A DNA stretch of 64,000 nucleotides, from contig CAVOPT010000012.1 in the NCBI GenBank assembly GCA_963698165.1, positions 1-64,000 of the forward strand, written 5' to 3'. Both the position numbers and the translations under genes were made by a program. The DNA comes from JAAYUJ01 sp963698165 (GTDB taxonomy: Bacteria; Desulfobacterota; Syntrophobacteria; Syntrophobacterales; Syntrophobacteraceae). The notes under the pieces are model-generated. The model worked only from the letters and a program-made list of their open reading frames with translations, was not told the origin of the DNA and ran no database searches. Positions 8,028 through 15,965 of this stretch are shown here, in pieces. Numbering within the stretch: position 1 is the first letter of the stretch; every line of letters starts with the position of its first letter.

Positions 8028-9377
8028 ATGATCATCGACAATGATATCCTTGAGAAGACATGCAAGGATATGATTGAAACCATATTGTACTGTCTGACCG
8101 ACGCCAGCAAGGGGACCATCTACCGCATAGGACCCATGCCCAAGCTTCAGGCGGTGAGGATCACTTCCGGTGTCAGGCGGCAGGATTCAGACCACATCCA
8201 GTGGGGCCTTCCCGAAGTATCCGATTACAACCAGCCCGGCAAAATATGGGAGCAGTTCCGAGACCGACCCGGCCATGTGAAGGAGGCCATGGGTTGGTGC
8301 GTGGAAAGACAGAAAAGCTGGACTGCCGACGACCCCGACCAGGACCTTCGCAGTGTCCGAAAACAGCTGGGTGGAGAGGTGGAAGACTACCACCACATGG
8401 AGCCTGTGCTGGTCAGGAAAAAGGATCTTTACGGCGATAGGCTCGAGAGCCTCAAGTACCCTCTGGATGTTGACGGAAATGAGATCTGGAAGGACCTGGA
8501 CTACGTGGTGGTGGCGGTGGTCAAAATCCACTTCAAGACCAACCGCATCCGGCGGGGCGATCCCTCCACGCGAATCATTAAAAAGCTTTCCAGAACGCTG
8601 GGAACGGAGCTCCTCTCTCACCATATCCGCGAGACCCTCTCGGAAGCTCAGAAATCCCTCGACAAACAGCGGCTGCAGAGCTGCAACGTGCTCGCCCACG
8701 AACTGCGGAACACCCTCATCAAGCTGGGTTTTATCTTTTCCGCGGTCAACGCGGAGATCAGCTATCTGAGAGAGCAGTGGGAAGTGGAGTTGAAGAGGGC
8801 TTTTCCCAACCTCGAGAGCAAAAAGGAGATCCTGAACAAATTGAGCGGCATCATCATAACGGGGTTGCCCGACATCGACGGTTCGGGCACTCTCTTGAAG
8901 CTCGGCAAGGAACTGCTCGCCGAGCAGCAGGATCTCTCGAATCTGGCACTGATGCCCCAGGCGGGGGAAAAATGGATTGCCGCCAAGATCCTGCCCAAAT
9001 GGCAACAGCTCCTCTCGCAAACGTCCGCGTGGAACGAACGCCGTGCCGAGATCGAGCAGCTCTTGTCCAAACTCAAAGAGGCTCTGTGGGTGGGAATGGA
9101 CGAAAGCCTGGTAAACAAGGTGAGCCATCTGCCGCAAGAGCTCAGGGAAAAATGGCCCAAGCTCGCTTACGTGGACTTCAACGTCGAGAAAGCGGACATA
9201 CTGACCCAGATCCTGGAGTTTCTCGAACACCCCGATTTGAACATTCCCCACAAGGTTCAATCCAAGAAGATTCTCACCTCTCTCAAAGCCCTCGTTGAAA
9301 TGATTCCCGAAGTGGAAGAGCGGGCCAACAGGATCATCTGTTCTCTGAAGAACGGGGGCCTTCACCCGATCGAATAA
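8028..9377 (+). CDS. Unrecognised protein with a histidine-kinase-like H-box, no ATPase domain
   Basis: I do not recognise this 449-residue family. The N-terminal half (1-200) is mixed alpha/beta with the pattern of a small sensory domain. From about residue 200 the protein is helical and charged, and the stretch NVLAHELRNTLIKLGFIF (about 221-238) resembles the H-box of histidine-kinase dimerisation domains (HELRxxL). No N, G1, F or G2 boxes of a HATPase domain follow; the C-terminal 200 residues are predicted helical with repeated Leu/Glu-rich segments. No transmembrane segment is present. The gene stands alone, convergent with the cyclase gene. It may be a phosphotransfer or scaffold protein, or the H-box may be coincidental. 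Confidence 0.7.
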   Translation: MIIDNDILEKTCKDMIETILYCLTDASKGTIYRIGPMPKLQAVRITSGVRRQDSDHIQWGLPEVSDYNQPGKIWEQFRDRPGHVKEAMGWCVERQKSWTADDPDQDLRSVRKQLGGEVEDYHHMEPVLVRKKDLYGDRLESLKYPLDVDGNEIWKDLDYVVVAVVKIHFKTNRIRRGDPSTRIIKKLSRTLGTELLSHHIRETLSEAQKSLDKQRLQSCNVLAHELRNTLIKLGFIFSAVNAEISYLREQWEVELKRAFPNLESKKEILNKLSGIIITGLPDIDGSGTLLKLGKELLAEQQDLSNLALMPQAGEKWIAAKILPKWQQLLSQTSAWNERRAEIEQLLSKLKEALWVGMDESLVNKVSHLPQELREKWPKLAYVDFNVEKADILTQILEFLEHPDLNIPHKVQSKKILTSLKALVEMIPEVEERANRIICSLKNGGLHPIE

Positions 9378-9496
9378 ACCCCTTCAAGAAACCTCCCTTT
9401 GCCATCGCCCCATGAAACACCCCAAGACTCACGGTTCCGTTTCGCGCCGGCACGAGTTGAATCCAGGCAAGCCCTGAACATGCCGATGGTGTGTTG

Positions 9497-10948
9497 TCAC
9501 TTCTTTCCGTTGGGTGGCCGCTCCCTGACGATGTAACTGATGGTGACTTTGTCGGACGATCCGGGAAGGAGCTTGAGCGACGGCGGAACGAGGGCCAGAG
9601 ACGCACTGGTGACGCCTGACCTTGGCAGGTTGTCCAAGCGGACGGGGGTTGTGTAGATGGTTCTCACCTTCTCGATGATCTTGCTTCCCCCGGTGACCCT
9701 TACCGTTTCGGGAGAGAGGGTGACCTTCACCAGGGCGAGGTTTTCCGGGAGTCGGCCCACCCAGTCCACCTGAAGGGGCAGTTCGGCCGTCACCGGCACA
9801 TCGAGGGTCACGTCGATATTGGTGGGCTGCACCTTGTTGAGGAAGATCCCTGGAGGCAGGATGATGTTGTCCTGGCTTATGTTGAGAATGTTTCGGCCCT
9901 CCGTGGCCTTTCCGAGATCCATCTTGACCTGAACCTGTCCAGGCAGCAGTGACTTGATGAGAGCGCTGGAACCGTAAAGCTGCAGCCGGGCTTCGTCCAC
10001 TGACGTCTCGAGAATCTCGAAGTTAGCCGGTCGGTTCACGTATTCGATGGGCACATTCACTGCGATGATGGTGTCGTGGCTGCGGGTGAAGCCAAACCAG
10101 ATACCTGTCATGACGAGGAGAGAAAGGGCCCCGGCCAGCATCAGCTTGAGGCGCTCCTTCTTCTGCTGCTGAGCTGTGCGACCGTCGTGGAGATTCAGGT
10201 GCCTTCTCAGGATTCCCGCCAGGTCCTCGGGCTGGGCCACGGGCTTGATCCACTCGTTCTTGGCGACAGTCACACGCCCTCTTTCCTCGGATACCGTGAT
10301 GACCATGGCGTCGGTGCGTTCCGCAAGGCCGGCCGCGGCTCGATGGCGGGTGCCGTAAAAGCTTGGCAGATCGCGCCGCTGGGAAAGAGGCAGCAGGACT
10401 CCCACCTCGACAACATTGTGACCCCGGACGATGACCGCCCCATCGTGCACGGGGTTTTTGGGCCAGAATATGCTGAGGAGCATCTCCTCGGAGACCGTGC
10501 CGTTCCAGGGAATCCCGCCATGGATGAACTCGCTCAGGTCTTCCTTCCCGGGGATGACCATGAGGGCGCCGATGCGTTTCTTCCCCATCTTGAACGCCGC
10601 CTCCGCGATGACCTCGATCGGCGCCGCCTGCTCTCGATGCGGAAAGCCCCACAGGAAGGTCTTGAGGTTTCCCAGTTGAAGAGCCGCCCGAATCTCATTG
10701 CGGAACACCACGATGATGATGATGGCCGCCGCCGCGGTGATGCCCCGAACAGCCCAGCTGGTGAGGATCAGACCGATGGAGGCCGCCACTTCCTGAAATA
10801 TCCAGAGAGAGGTGACACCGGCCAGCACCCGAAAGGCATTCGTTCCCTGGAAGAGGACATAGACCCGGAACAGGATGTAGCTGTTGATGAGTATGTCCAC
10901 CAGGTCTTGCCAACGAATTGTGGAGAAGAAATTTAGGAAACGCATCAT
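9497..10948 (-). CDS. Diadenylate cyclase fused to YbbR domains (CdaA-CdaR in one chain)
   Basis: This 483-residue protein is predicted to make cyclic di-AMP from two ATP. Residues 1-85 hold three hydrophobic segments as in CdaA. The DAC domain follows (about 100-235) with the catalytic DGA motif at 169-171 (PVHDGAVIV) and RHR at 201-203 (YGTRHRAAAG). A further transmembrane segment (about 269-287) leads to an extracytoplasmic C-terminal half (290-480) with the beta-rich pattern of YbbR domains, the module of CdaR, which is normally a separate regulator encoded next to cdaA in Firmicutes. It lies 32 bases after the DUF2914 gene. glmM, the usual third gene, is not here. Confidence 0.88.
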   Translation of the reverse strand: MMRFLNFFSTIRWQDLVDILINSYILFRVYVLFQGTNAFRVLAGVTSLWIFQEVAASIGLILTSWAVRGITAAAAIIIIVVFRNEIRAALQLGNLKTFLWGFPHREQAAPIEVIAEAAFKMGKKRIGALMVIPGKEDLSEFIHGGIPWNGTVSEEMLLSIFWPKNPVHDGAVIVRGHNVVEVGVLLPLSQRRDLPSFYGTRHRAAAGLAERTDAMVITVSEERGRVTVAKNEWIKPVAQPEDLAGILRRHLNLHDGRTAQQQKKERLKLMLAGALSLLVMTGIWFGFTRSHDTIIAVNVPIEYVNRPANFEILETSVDEARLQLYGSSALIKSLLPGQVQVKMDLGKATEGRNILNISQDNIILPPGIFLNKVQPTNIDVTLDVPVTAELPLQVDWVGRLPENLALVKVTLSPETVRVTGGSKIIEKVRTIYTTPVRLDNLPRSGVTSASLALVPPSLKLLPGSSDKVTISYIVRERPPNGKK

Positions 10949-10980
10949 TGCGCTCGGGCGTCCAGGGGTATAGGGTCAGA

Positions 10981-11445
10981 TCAATCGGTGATGCTGAATC
11001 GAAGGACTTCGTAAACGGTGCCGCTCTGATCCGCGATTTCCACGCGCCAAGGTCCCTTGTCCGTCTCCCGGAGTTGAATAACACTGTACGTGGACCATTT
11101 GGGGGGATAAATCCTCAGTCTGATCTGAGTGCTCAATTCATCCCGATGAAACCAGCGGTGAAAGATCACGGAAGCTTGAGGAACGGGATCGAATGACGTG
11201 AAGCAACAGACTTGACCGGCAGAAACCGGGAACACCATGCTCTGGGTCACCGGATTCAGATTCTCAACCTTTTCACAAATGGCGGCCTGGACCAGGGTTG
11301 GCCGTTGAGCCTGCTGCTCCGGGGCCGGGGTCTGCCCCAGGCCTCGCTTGTCATCTTCCGCGGCGGCATTGCCGTGAAAGAGCAGAAACAAGGAGATGAC
11401 GCCGAAAACAGCGACCAGGAAACGCGCACTCGATCGTTTGCCCAT
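10981..11445 (-). CDS. Exported DUF2914-domain protein
   Basis: The 154-residue product has an N-terminal hydrophobic segment (about 7-28, ending NAAAED) that looks like a cleavable signal peptide, a short Gln/Pro-rich linker, and a C-terminal domain with VIFHRWFHRDEL, PPKWSTYSVIQL and KGPWRVEIADQSG, the pattern of DUF2914. The domain is of unknown function, usually exported. The ATG at 11445 is preceded by GAGGA about 6 bases upstream; the frame extends further but loses the signal peptide. It is upstream of, and probably cotranscribed with, the diadenylate cyclase gene. Confidence 0.8.
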   Translation of the reverse strand: MGKRSSARFLVAVFGVISLFLLFHGNAAAEDDKRGLGQTPAPEQQAQRPTLVQAAICEKVENLNPVTQSMVFPVSAGQVCCFTSFDPVPQASVIFHRWFHRDELSTQIRLRIYPPKWSTYSVIQLRETDKGPWRVEIADQSGTVYEVLRFSITD

Positions 11446-11947
11446 GAGAGGGTCCTCGTTGGCTCCCCGTAGAGACTGCCGGAAAACGGCCATAAGACCG
11501 GGCACCTCGCTTACGCCGCGGAACCTGTTCCCATTGAGTCGACGGGGGATTCCATAATGGAGTGATGCGTCCCGCGTCAAAAGCGGGACCGCCTTTTCTA
11601 CCTGCCTGACGAATCGTCCTGGGGCACTCTTCCGGTTCCGCTCCCTTGCCCTGCCATATCTCAGCGAGCACACCGCTCAAAACCCCAGGGAAGAGCCCGC
11701 TTGCCATCTTCACCGGAATCGATGCTGACAGGGGCTGAAGGCTTGAAGGGATAGAATCAGAAAGGTCATGTGCGGGTTGACTGCAAAGGGGTTCGAAAAC
11801 ATGTCCTGGTGACCCACTCAGTTAAGTAAGGCAGGATAGCACGCGAGCCCCATTCGTCAAGTCCAATGCGCCAAAACAATGACAATCCAGGCTTTTTCTC
11901 CTTGAATTTCAATCTGAATCGTATTGCGGAAAATCGGAGGAGCTCTG
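11446..11947. other. Intergenic interval without a recognisable gene
   Basis: About 500 bases separate the reverse DUF2914 gene from the alaC promoter. No credible coding sequence or RNA gene was seen on either strand. The control region of the reverse operon should lie here but no clear -35/-10 pair was found. Confidence 0.4.
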
Positions 11948-11976
11948 TTGACATGCCGATCCGCATGGGATAAATA
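11948..11976 (+). promoter_or_regulatory. Near-consensus sigma-70 promoter of the alaC leader
   Basis: TTGACA at 11948-11953 and TAAATA at 11971-11976 are separated by exactly 17 bases. The predicted start is close to 11983, which gives a leader of roughly 245 bases before alaC. It is the best promoter match in the window. Confidence 0.7.
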
Positions 11977-12009
11977 ATTCCAGCAAAGAGCACCGTGGAG
12001 ATCTGAATC

Positions 12010-12090
12010 ATGCATTGCATCGCAGCCATTGCATCCGCGGCCGCCGCGAAGGGAACAGCCTGGGCGATGGTCGGCGGGTCGAAGCAGTAA
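12010..12090 (+). CDS. Alanine-rich 26-residue leader peptide upstream of alaC
   Basis: An ATG at 12010 preceded by GTGGAG (11995-12000, 9-base spacing) opens a 26-codon frame ending with TAA at 12088-12090. Nine codons are alanine (codons 5, 6, 8, 10-13, 17, 19), four of them consecutive, and all four-fold variants GCA, GCC and GCG are used; two are isoleucine. The frame begins about 27 bases after the predicted transcription start and is followed by hairpins and an intrinsic terminator. This is the organisation of an amino-acid attenuator leader such as those of trp, his or ilv operons. The downstream gene encodes an alanine-forming aminotransferase, which matches the codon bias. Expression is inferred, not shown. 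Confidence 0.6.
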   Translation: MHCIAAIASAAAAKGTAWAMVGGSKQ

Positions 12091-12141
12091 CCAGACAGAG
12101 AAGACTACCGAACGCCATGGGCTGAGGATCCGGCTCGTGGC
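12071..12141 (+). promoter_or_regulatory. Leader RNA hairpins between leader peptide and terminator
   Basis: Two stems can be drawn by eye. The end of the leader frame (TCGGCGGGTC, 12071-12080) can pair with GACTACCGA (12103-12111). A second stem pairs 12114-12123 with 12132-12141 over 10 bp including G-U pairs, loop 12124-12131. Segment 12103-12111 can alternatively pair weakly with AGTCGGT (12157-12163) inside the terminator arm, a possible antiterminator. Thermodynamic folding was not done. Confidence 0.4.
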
Positions 12142-12151
12142 TTTTCTTTGG

Positions 12152-12184
12152 CCCTGAGTCGGTCGACTCGGGGTTTTGTGTTTT
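12152..12184 (+). terminator. Intrinsic terminator in the alaC leader (attenuator)
   Basis: CCCTGAGTC (12152-12160) and GACTCGGGG (12165-12173) form a 9-bp stem with a GGTC tetraloop, followed directly by TTTTGTGTTTT (12174-12184). It lies 43 bases before the alaC start and downstream of the leader peptide, so it would stop transcription before the structural gene. Confidence 0.75.
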
Positions 12185-12227
12185 CGGCGGTCGCTCTTGT
12201 CATCTTATCTCGAGAGGAGGCAGGACA

Positions 12228-13478
12228 ATGACAGGGGATTCCATAGTCCGTTTTGCTCAAAGGATGGACCAGCTTCCACCGTACCTTTTTGGGCTCATCA
12301 ACAACAGGCGCATGCAGAAGCGCGCCGAGGGGGACGACGTCATCGATCTCGGCATGGGGAATCCCATAGATCCCGCGCCCGATGCAGTGACGAAGAAGTT
12401 GTGCGAAGTCGTCCAGGATCCCAAGAGCCACCGATATCCCGTTGCGGCGGGTCTGCACAATCTGCGCAAGGAGATCGCCAGGTTCTATGAACGGGACTAC
12501 GGTGTGCATCTGGACAGTGAGAGTGAGGTCATCTGCACCATCGGGTCCAAGGAGGGCATCTCCCACCTGAGCCTGGCTCTTGTGGGGCCCGGGGATACCG
12601 TACTGGTCCCGACGCCGGCCTTTCCCATCCACATCTATGCCACCATCATTGCGGGAGGAAGCGTTATACGCCTCCCCCTGGCCCAAGAGGACGACTTCCT
12701 GAGCCGAATTGCCTCTACCTGCGAGTCACTGTATCCCACTCCCAAGGTGCTGATCCTCAATTACCCTCACAACCCCACGGGGGCCCTGGCCACGACGGAC
12801 CTGTTCCGGGAGGTCGTGAGGCTGGCCCGGAAGTATCGCTTCATGGTGGTGCAGGATTTTGCCTATGCCAAGATCACCTTCGACGGTTACAAGGCACCCA
12901 GCTTCCTCCAGGTTCCCGGAGCCCGAGAAGTCGGAGTGGAATTCGGATCCTTTTCCAAGTCCTACAACATGGCCGGGTGGCGGATGGGCTACTGCGTCGG
13001 AAACCGGGAGATCATCCAGGGGTTGGCGAAGATCAAGGGCTACTACGACTACGGCATTTTCTCGGCGATTCAGATTGCAGGAATTGTGGCCCTGAGAGAC
13101 TGCGATGCGGATGTGCTGCAACAGGCCAGGGTTTACGAACAGCGCAGAGACGTGCTCTGCAGCGGGTTGAGACGCATCGGGTGGCCTGTCGTCGAACCCA
13201 AGGCAGGCATGTTCGTCTGGACCAGGATTCCGCACCCTTACGACAGCATGGGCTCCATGAACTTCGCCATCAAGCTCATGGACGAAGCCAACGTGGCAGT
13301 GGCGCCAGGGATCGGTTTCGGGGAAGAGGGGGAGGGATACCTTCGGCTGGCTCTCGTGGAAAACGTGCACCGCATCCGACAGGCTCTGCGCCAGATGGGC
13401 AAGGTTCTCAAGGGATTGAAGGTCGCCGAGGAGCCACCCGATGCCCGGGAAGCAGGCATCGAAGCGACCGGATCATGA
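12228..13478 (+). CDS. alaC: Glutamate-pyruvate (alanine) aminotransferase, AlaC type
   Basis: AlaC-type enzymes are cytoplasmic PLP aminotransferases that form alanine from pyruvate and glutamate. The 416-residue protein has family landmarks throughout: QLPPYLFGLIN, DLGMGNP, TIGSKEGISHL, VLVPTPAFPIHIY, the NYPHNPTG segment, and the PLP lysine in GSFSKSYNMAGWRMGY. Its overall match to E. coli AlaC is much closer than to LL-diaminopimelate aminotransferases, though the latter activity cannot be fully excluded. AGGAGG lies 7 bases before the ATG. The nuclease gene overlaps its stop by 4 bases. Control by the alanine-rich leader and terminator is proposed. Confidence 0.9.
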   Translation: MTGDSIVRFAQRMDQLPPYLFGLINNRRMQKRAEGDDVIDLGMGNPIDPAPDAVTKKLCEVVQDPKSHRYPVAAGLHNLRKEIARFYERDYGVHLDSESEVICTIGSKEGISHLSLALVGPGDTVLVPTPAFPIHIYATIIAGGSVIRLPLAQEDDFLSRIASTCESLYPTPKVLILNYPHNPTGALATTDLFREVVRLARKYRFMVVQDFAYAKITFDGYKAPSFLQVPGAREVGVEFGSFSKSYNMAGWRMGYCVGNREIIQGLAKIKGYYDYGIFSAIQIAGIVALRDCDADVLQQARVYEQRRDVLCSGLRRIGWPVVEPKAGMFVWTRIPHPYDSMGSMNFAIKLMDEANVAVAPGIGFGEEGEGYLRLALVENVHRIRQALRQMGKVLKGLKVAEEPPDAREAGIEATGS

Positions 13479-14134
13479 CGCGAGGCATCTTCCATCGAGG
13501 GGCTGCCCTGAAGGCTCTTTTCGTCTTTCTATTCATGTGTTCATTGTGTGGCACCTGCGCGGGTGACTCCCTGCCATCCGAGGCTCGGGTCGTTGCGGTA
13601 TTCGATGGCGACACCGTCTTGTTGGACACGGGGCACAGGCTCCGGTACTTGGGCATCGACGCTCCTGAAGTGGCTCACGACAAGACACCCGCCGACTGTT
13701 TCGGCAATGAGGCCAAGAATGCCAACTGTAACTTGGTCCTTCACAAGAAGATCCGCATTGAATACGATGGCCCCGCTTTCGATTCCCACGGCAGGATTTT
13801 GGGCTACGTTTTCCTGCCGGGTGGGCTCCTTGTCAACGCCGAACTGCTGCGGAGCGGTTGCGCCGCCGTTTTCGGAAAGGGAGAGGGCTTCAGGCGGCGG
13901 GGGGAATTCGTGGGATACCAGGGAGAAGCCATCGACCGGCGAAAGGGCATGTGGGCTGCCTGTCCCGTGAGTCAAGAACCCCACTATGTTGCCAACGCGG
14001 TCACTCTTGTCTTCCACCGCCCGGGCTGCTCGTATGCACGGCATCATCGTGCGCCACGCCATTGTAAACGATTCGAATCCCGTTGGGACGGTCTGAAACT
14101 TGGCTACAGCCCGTGTCGCTGGTGCAAGCCTTAG
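13475..14134 (+). CDS. Exported staphylococcal-nuclease-like protein with Cys/His tail
   Basis: The 219-residue protein starts in an ATGA overlap with the alaC stop. A signal peptide or N-terminal anchor (about 8-29) precedes an SNase domain: VFDGDTVLL, RYLGIDAPEV, and a later RRKGMWAAC. The C-terminal 50 residues carry HRPGCSYARHH, HCKRF and SPCRWCKP, a cysteine/histidine set resembling the metal-binding Ada-type module in some secreted nucleases. It should hydrolyse phosphodiesters outside the cytoplasm. Translational coupling to an alanine aminotransferase is odd and may have no functional meaning. Confidence 0.82.
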   Translation: MTRGIFHRGAALKALFVFLFMCSLCGTCAGDSLPSEARVVAVFDGDTVLLDTGHRLRYLGIDAPEVAHDKTPADCFGNEAKNANCNLVLHKKIRIEYDGPAFDSHGRILGYVFLPGGLLVNAELLRSGCAAVFGKGEGFRRRGEFVGYQGEAIDRRKGMWAACPVSQEPHYVANAVTLVFHRPGCSYARHHRAPRHCKRFESRWDGLKLGYSPCRWCKP

Positions 14135-14165
14135 AGGCTATCCTCACACATTTCAGAGGGAACAC

Positions 14166-14627
14166 ATGAATCGCCGCTATCCGGAAAAACCCTTGGTGGG
14201 CGTCGGCGCCATCATCTTTCGGGATGATTCCGTACTCTTGATTCAGCGAGGCCGGGAACCCTCCCGGGGCAAATGGTCCATTCCCGGCGGATTGGTTGAG
14301 GTTGGAGAAAGCCTCCAGAAAGCCGTTGCCCGCGAGGTGTTCGAGGAATCAGGGCTGGATGTGGTGGTGAGGGATCTCGTCGTCGCACTGGACAGGGTCA
14401 TCCATGACGCCGATGGGAAGATCGAATACCACTATGTCCTGCTGGATTTCCTCTGCGAGGCCGGACCCGGCGAACCTTCCGCCGCATCCGATGTGCTCAA
14501 CTGCGCGTTCGTGCCCATCGAGGACCTCCCGAGGTTCATTCTGACCGCCGGCACCGAACAGGCCATACTCAGGGCTTATTCCCTGAACCAGGGTGCACGA
14601 CACCCGGTCTATGACCCCACCTACTGA
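14166..14627 (+). CDS. Nudix hydrolase
   Basis: The 153-residue protein contains the full Nudix box GX5EX7REVXEESG in the segment GGLVEVGE ... REVFEESGLDV (about 44-66), so it should hydrolyse a nucleoside diphosphate linked to another moiety. The N-terminus (PLVGVGAIIFRDDSVLLIQR) and the WSIPGG element fit ADP-ribose or NADH pyrophosphatase-like members, but the substrate is not determined. The start at 14166 has AGAGGGA about 6 bases before it. It is 31 bases after the nuclease gene. Confidence 0.88.
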   Translation: MNRRYPEKPLVGVGAIIFRDDSVLLIQRGREPSRGKWSIPGGLVEVGESLQKAVAREVFEESGLDVVVRDLVVALDRVIHDADGKIEYHYVLLDFLCEAGPGEPSAASDVLNCAFVPIEDLPRFILTAGTEQAILRAYSLNQGARHPVYDPTY

Positions 14628-14720
14628 GAGATCATCTCAAAGCTTCCCGAGAGCTTATCCCCTTCAACGGGGTCCCAGGACGGAGACATCCTTCTTGACA
14701 GGACTCTTTGCATGTGGTTT

Positions 14721-14740
14721 ATGACTGACCAGTCCGTCAT
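14721..14740. promoter_or_regulatory. TetR-type palindromic operator
   Basis: ATGACTGACCAGTCCGTCAT is an imperfect 20-base palindrome (ATGAC and GAC half-site elements mirrored) of the kind bound by TetR/FadR-like repressors that control lipid genes. It lies 25 bases upstream of the TetR gene start, so autoregulation is likely. Confidence 0.6.
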
Positions 14741-14764
14741 GGGAGGAGGTGACAAATCATCTCA

Positions 14765-15706
14765 GTGGATAGAGAAAACCGGCGACAGGTGCTGCGCGCC
14801 CTCGCCAGGAAATGTGCTCGGGAAACCGATGACTCCCAAACCCTTGCCTCCTTCCTGGAGGTCAAGGTGGCGCGGGGGCTCGCCCCTCAAGAGTTCATGG
14901 AGGAGATGGGCGGGTGGTTTCTCGACATGAGGGAATCCTTGCGGAAAAGAGCTTTCCCGCCTGACCTTCCCGTTGAAAAACTCATCGGCGCGTTCCAGGC
15001 GGTGGCGGAAAAAAAGGGGATCCAGCCCGACCTGTTTTACACGGAAATCCTCAGCAGGGTCCTCACCGAGGGCGGGGAGAGGGAAGAATCCGGGCATGCC
15101 CCGCCGAAGCATGCCACAAAAGAGAAGATTCTCGATGCGGCACTGGAGGTCTTTTCCGAGAAAGGCTTTCATTCCGCGACGGTGGATGAAATAGCGGAGA
15201 GGGCAGGTCTGGGCAAAGGCACCGTTTATCGCCACTTTGCCAACAAGGAAACCCTGTTCAACGAACTGGTGCGCATCCGCCTCGAGGAACTGGAAAATCG
15301 GGCCTGGCTGGTTTTTGACGGGCACGATGACGTGCTCACGATGATCAGGAAGTACCTCCAGATCTACTTCGAGTTTTTCGACCGCAATCAGCGCCTCTAT
15401 CGACTCATCAACCAGGAACGCCTCGAACTGGGCGAACACGTGCAGGACCTCTATTTCCGAAAGGTCATGAAGCGGGCGCCGCTCCTCAAGAAAAAGATCT
15501 ACGCGGCCAGCCAGCAGGGCGTGTTGAAAGACGTTGATTTCCAGACGGTTTTTTACGGTGTCATGGGGTTCATTCACGGGGTGATCCAAAAGTGGCTCGC
15601 CCGGGACTGCGCCTACTCCCTCGTGGAGGAGCTCCCGGCCGTTACGGAGGTCCTTTTCTACGGATTTGTGAAGACCGAAAGGCAGCAATCAGCCGATCAT
15701 CATTGA
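14765..15706 (+). CDS. TetR family regulator with a 115-residue N-terminal extension
   Basis: A canonical TetR helix-turn-helix is visible at about 117-163 (KEKILDAALEVFSEKGF ... TVYRHFANKETLF), followed by a ligand-binding helical domain. At 313 residues it is about 100 longer than usual: the first 115 residues are an unrelated charged helical region (LASFLEVKVARGLAPQEF). The start is GTG at 14765 with GGAGGAGGTGA about 13 bases before it. A palindrome (14721-14740) lies just upstream and an acyl carrier protein gene begins 16 bases after the stop, so a lipid-related signal is likely. The role of the extension is unknown. Confidence 0.85.
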   Translation: MDRENRRQVLRALARKCARETDDSQTLASFLEVKVARGLAPQEFMEEMGGWFLDMRESLRKRAFPPDLPVEKLIGAFQAVAEKKGIQPDLFYTEILSRVLTEGGEREESGHAPPKHATKEKILDAALEVFSEKGFHSATVDEIAERAGLGKGTVYRHFANKETLFNELVRIRLEELENRAWLVFDGHDDVLTMIRKYLQIYFEFFDRNQRLYRLINQERLELGEHVQDLYFRKVMKRAPLLKKKIYAASQQGVLKDVDFQTVFYGVMGFIHGVIQKWLARDCAYSLVEELPAVTEVLFYGFVKTERQQSADHH

Positions 15707-15722
15707 AATCAGGAGGAAGCAG

Positions 15723-15965
15723 ATGGACAAGAGCGCTATGCACAGCAAGGTCACGGATATCATTGCCAATCAGTTGGGGGTGGACAAGGCCATCATCAAC
15801 GCCGAAGCCAACGTGGTGGACGATCTCGGCGCCGACTCGCTGGACGTTGTGGAACTGGTGATGGCCTTGGAGGAAGCATTCAATCTGGAGATTCCCGATG
15901 AGGATGCGGAAAAAATCCGCACGGTGAAAGATATCTTTGATTACCTCGAGAAGTCCATGAACTGA
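15723..15965 (+). CDS. acpP: Acyl carrier protein
   Basis: The 80-residue acidic protein has the phosphopantetheine attachment motif GADSLDVVELVMALEEAF with serine at about 39. It carries growing acyl chains in fatty-acid synthesis. AGGAGG lies 7 bases before the ATG. Unlike the usual fabD-fabG-acpP-fabF setting it follows a TetR gene and ends the unit, so it may be a second, specialised ACP; that is inference. Confidence 0.93.
   Translation: MDKSAMHSKVTDIIANQLGVDKAIINAEANVVDDLGADSLDVVELVMALEEAFNLEIPDEDAEKIRTVKDIFDYLEKSMN

Noticed and set aside
11983..12184. 6S RNA or SRP RNA in the alaC leader
   Set aside because: No 6S-like open-bubble structure or SRP conserved loop was seen; the leader peptide and terminator explain the region better.
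12977..13474. Frame opening inside alaC and continuing into the nuclease
   Set aside because: This is the nuclease frame extended upstream; the signal peptide starts at 13475 in an ATGA overlap.
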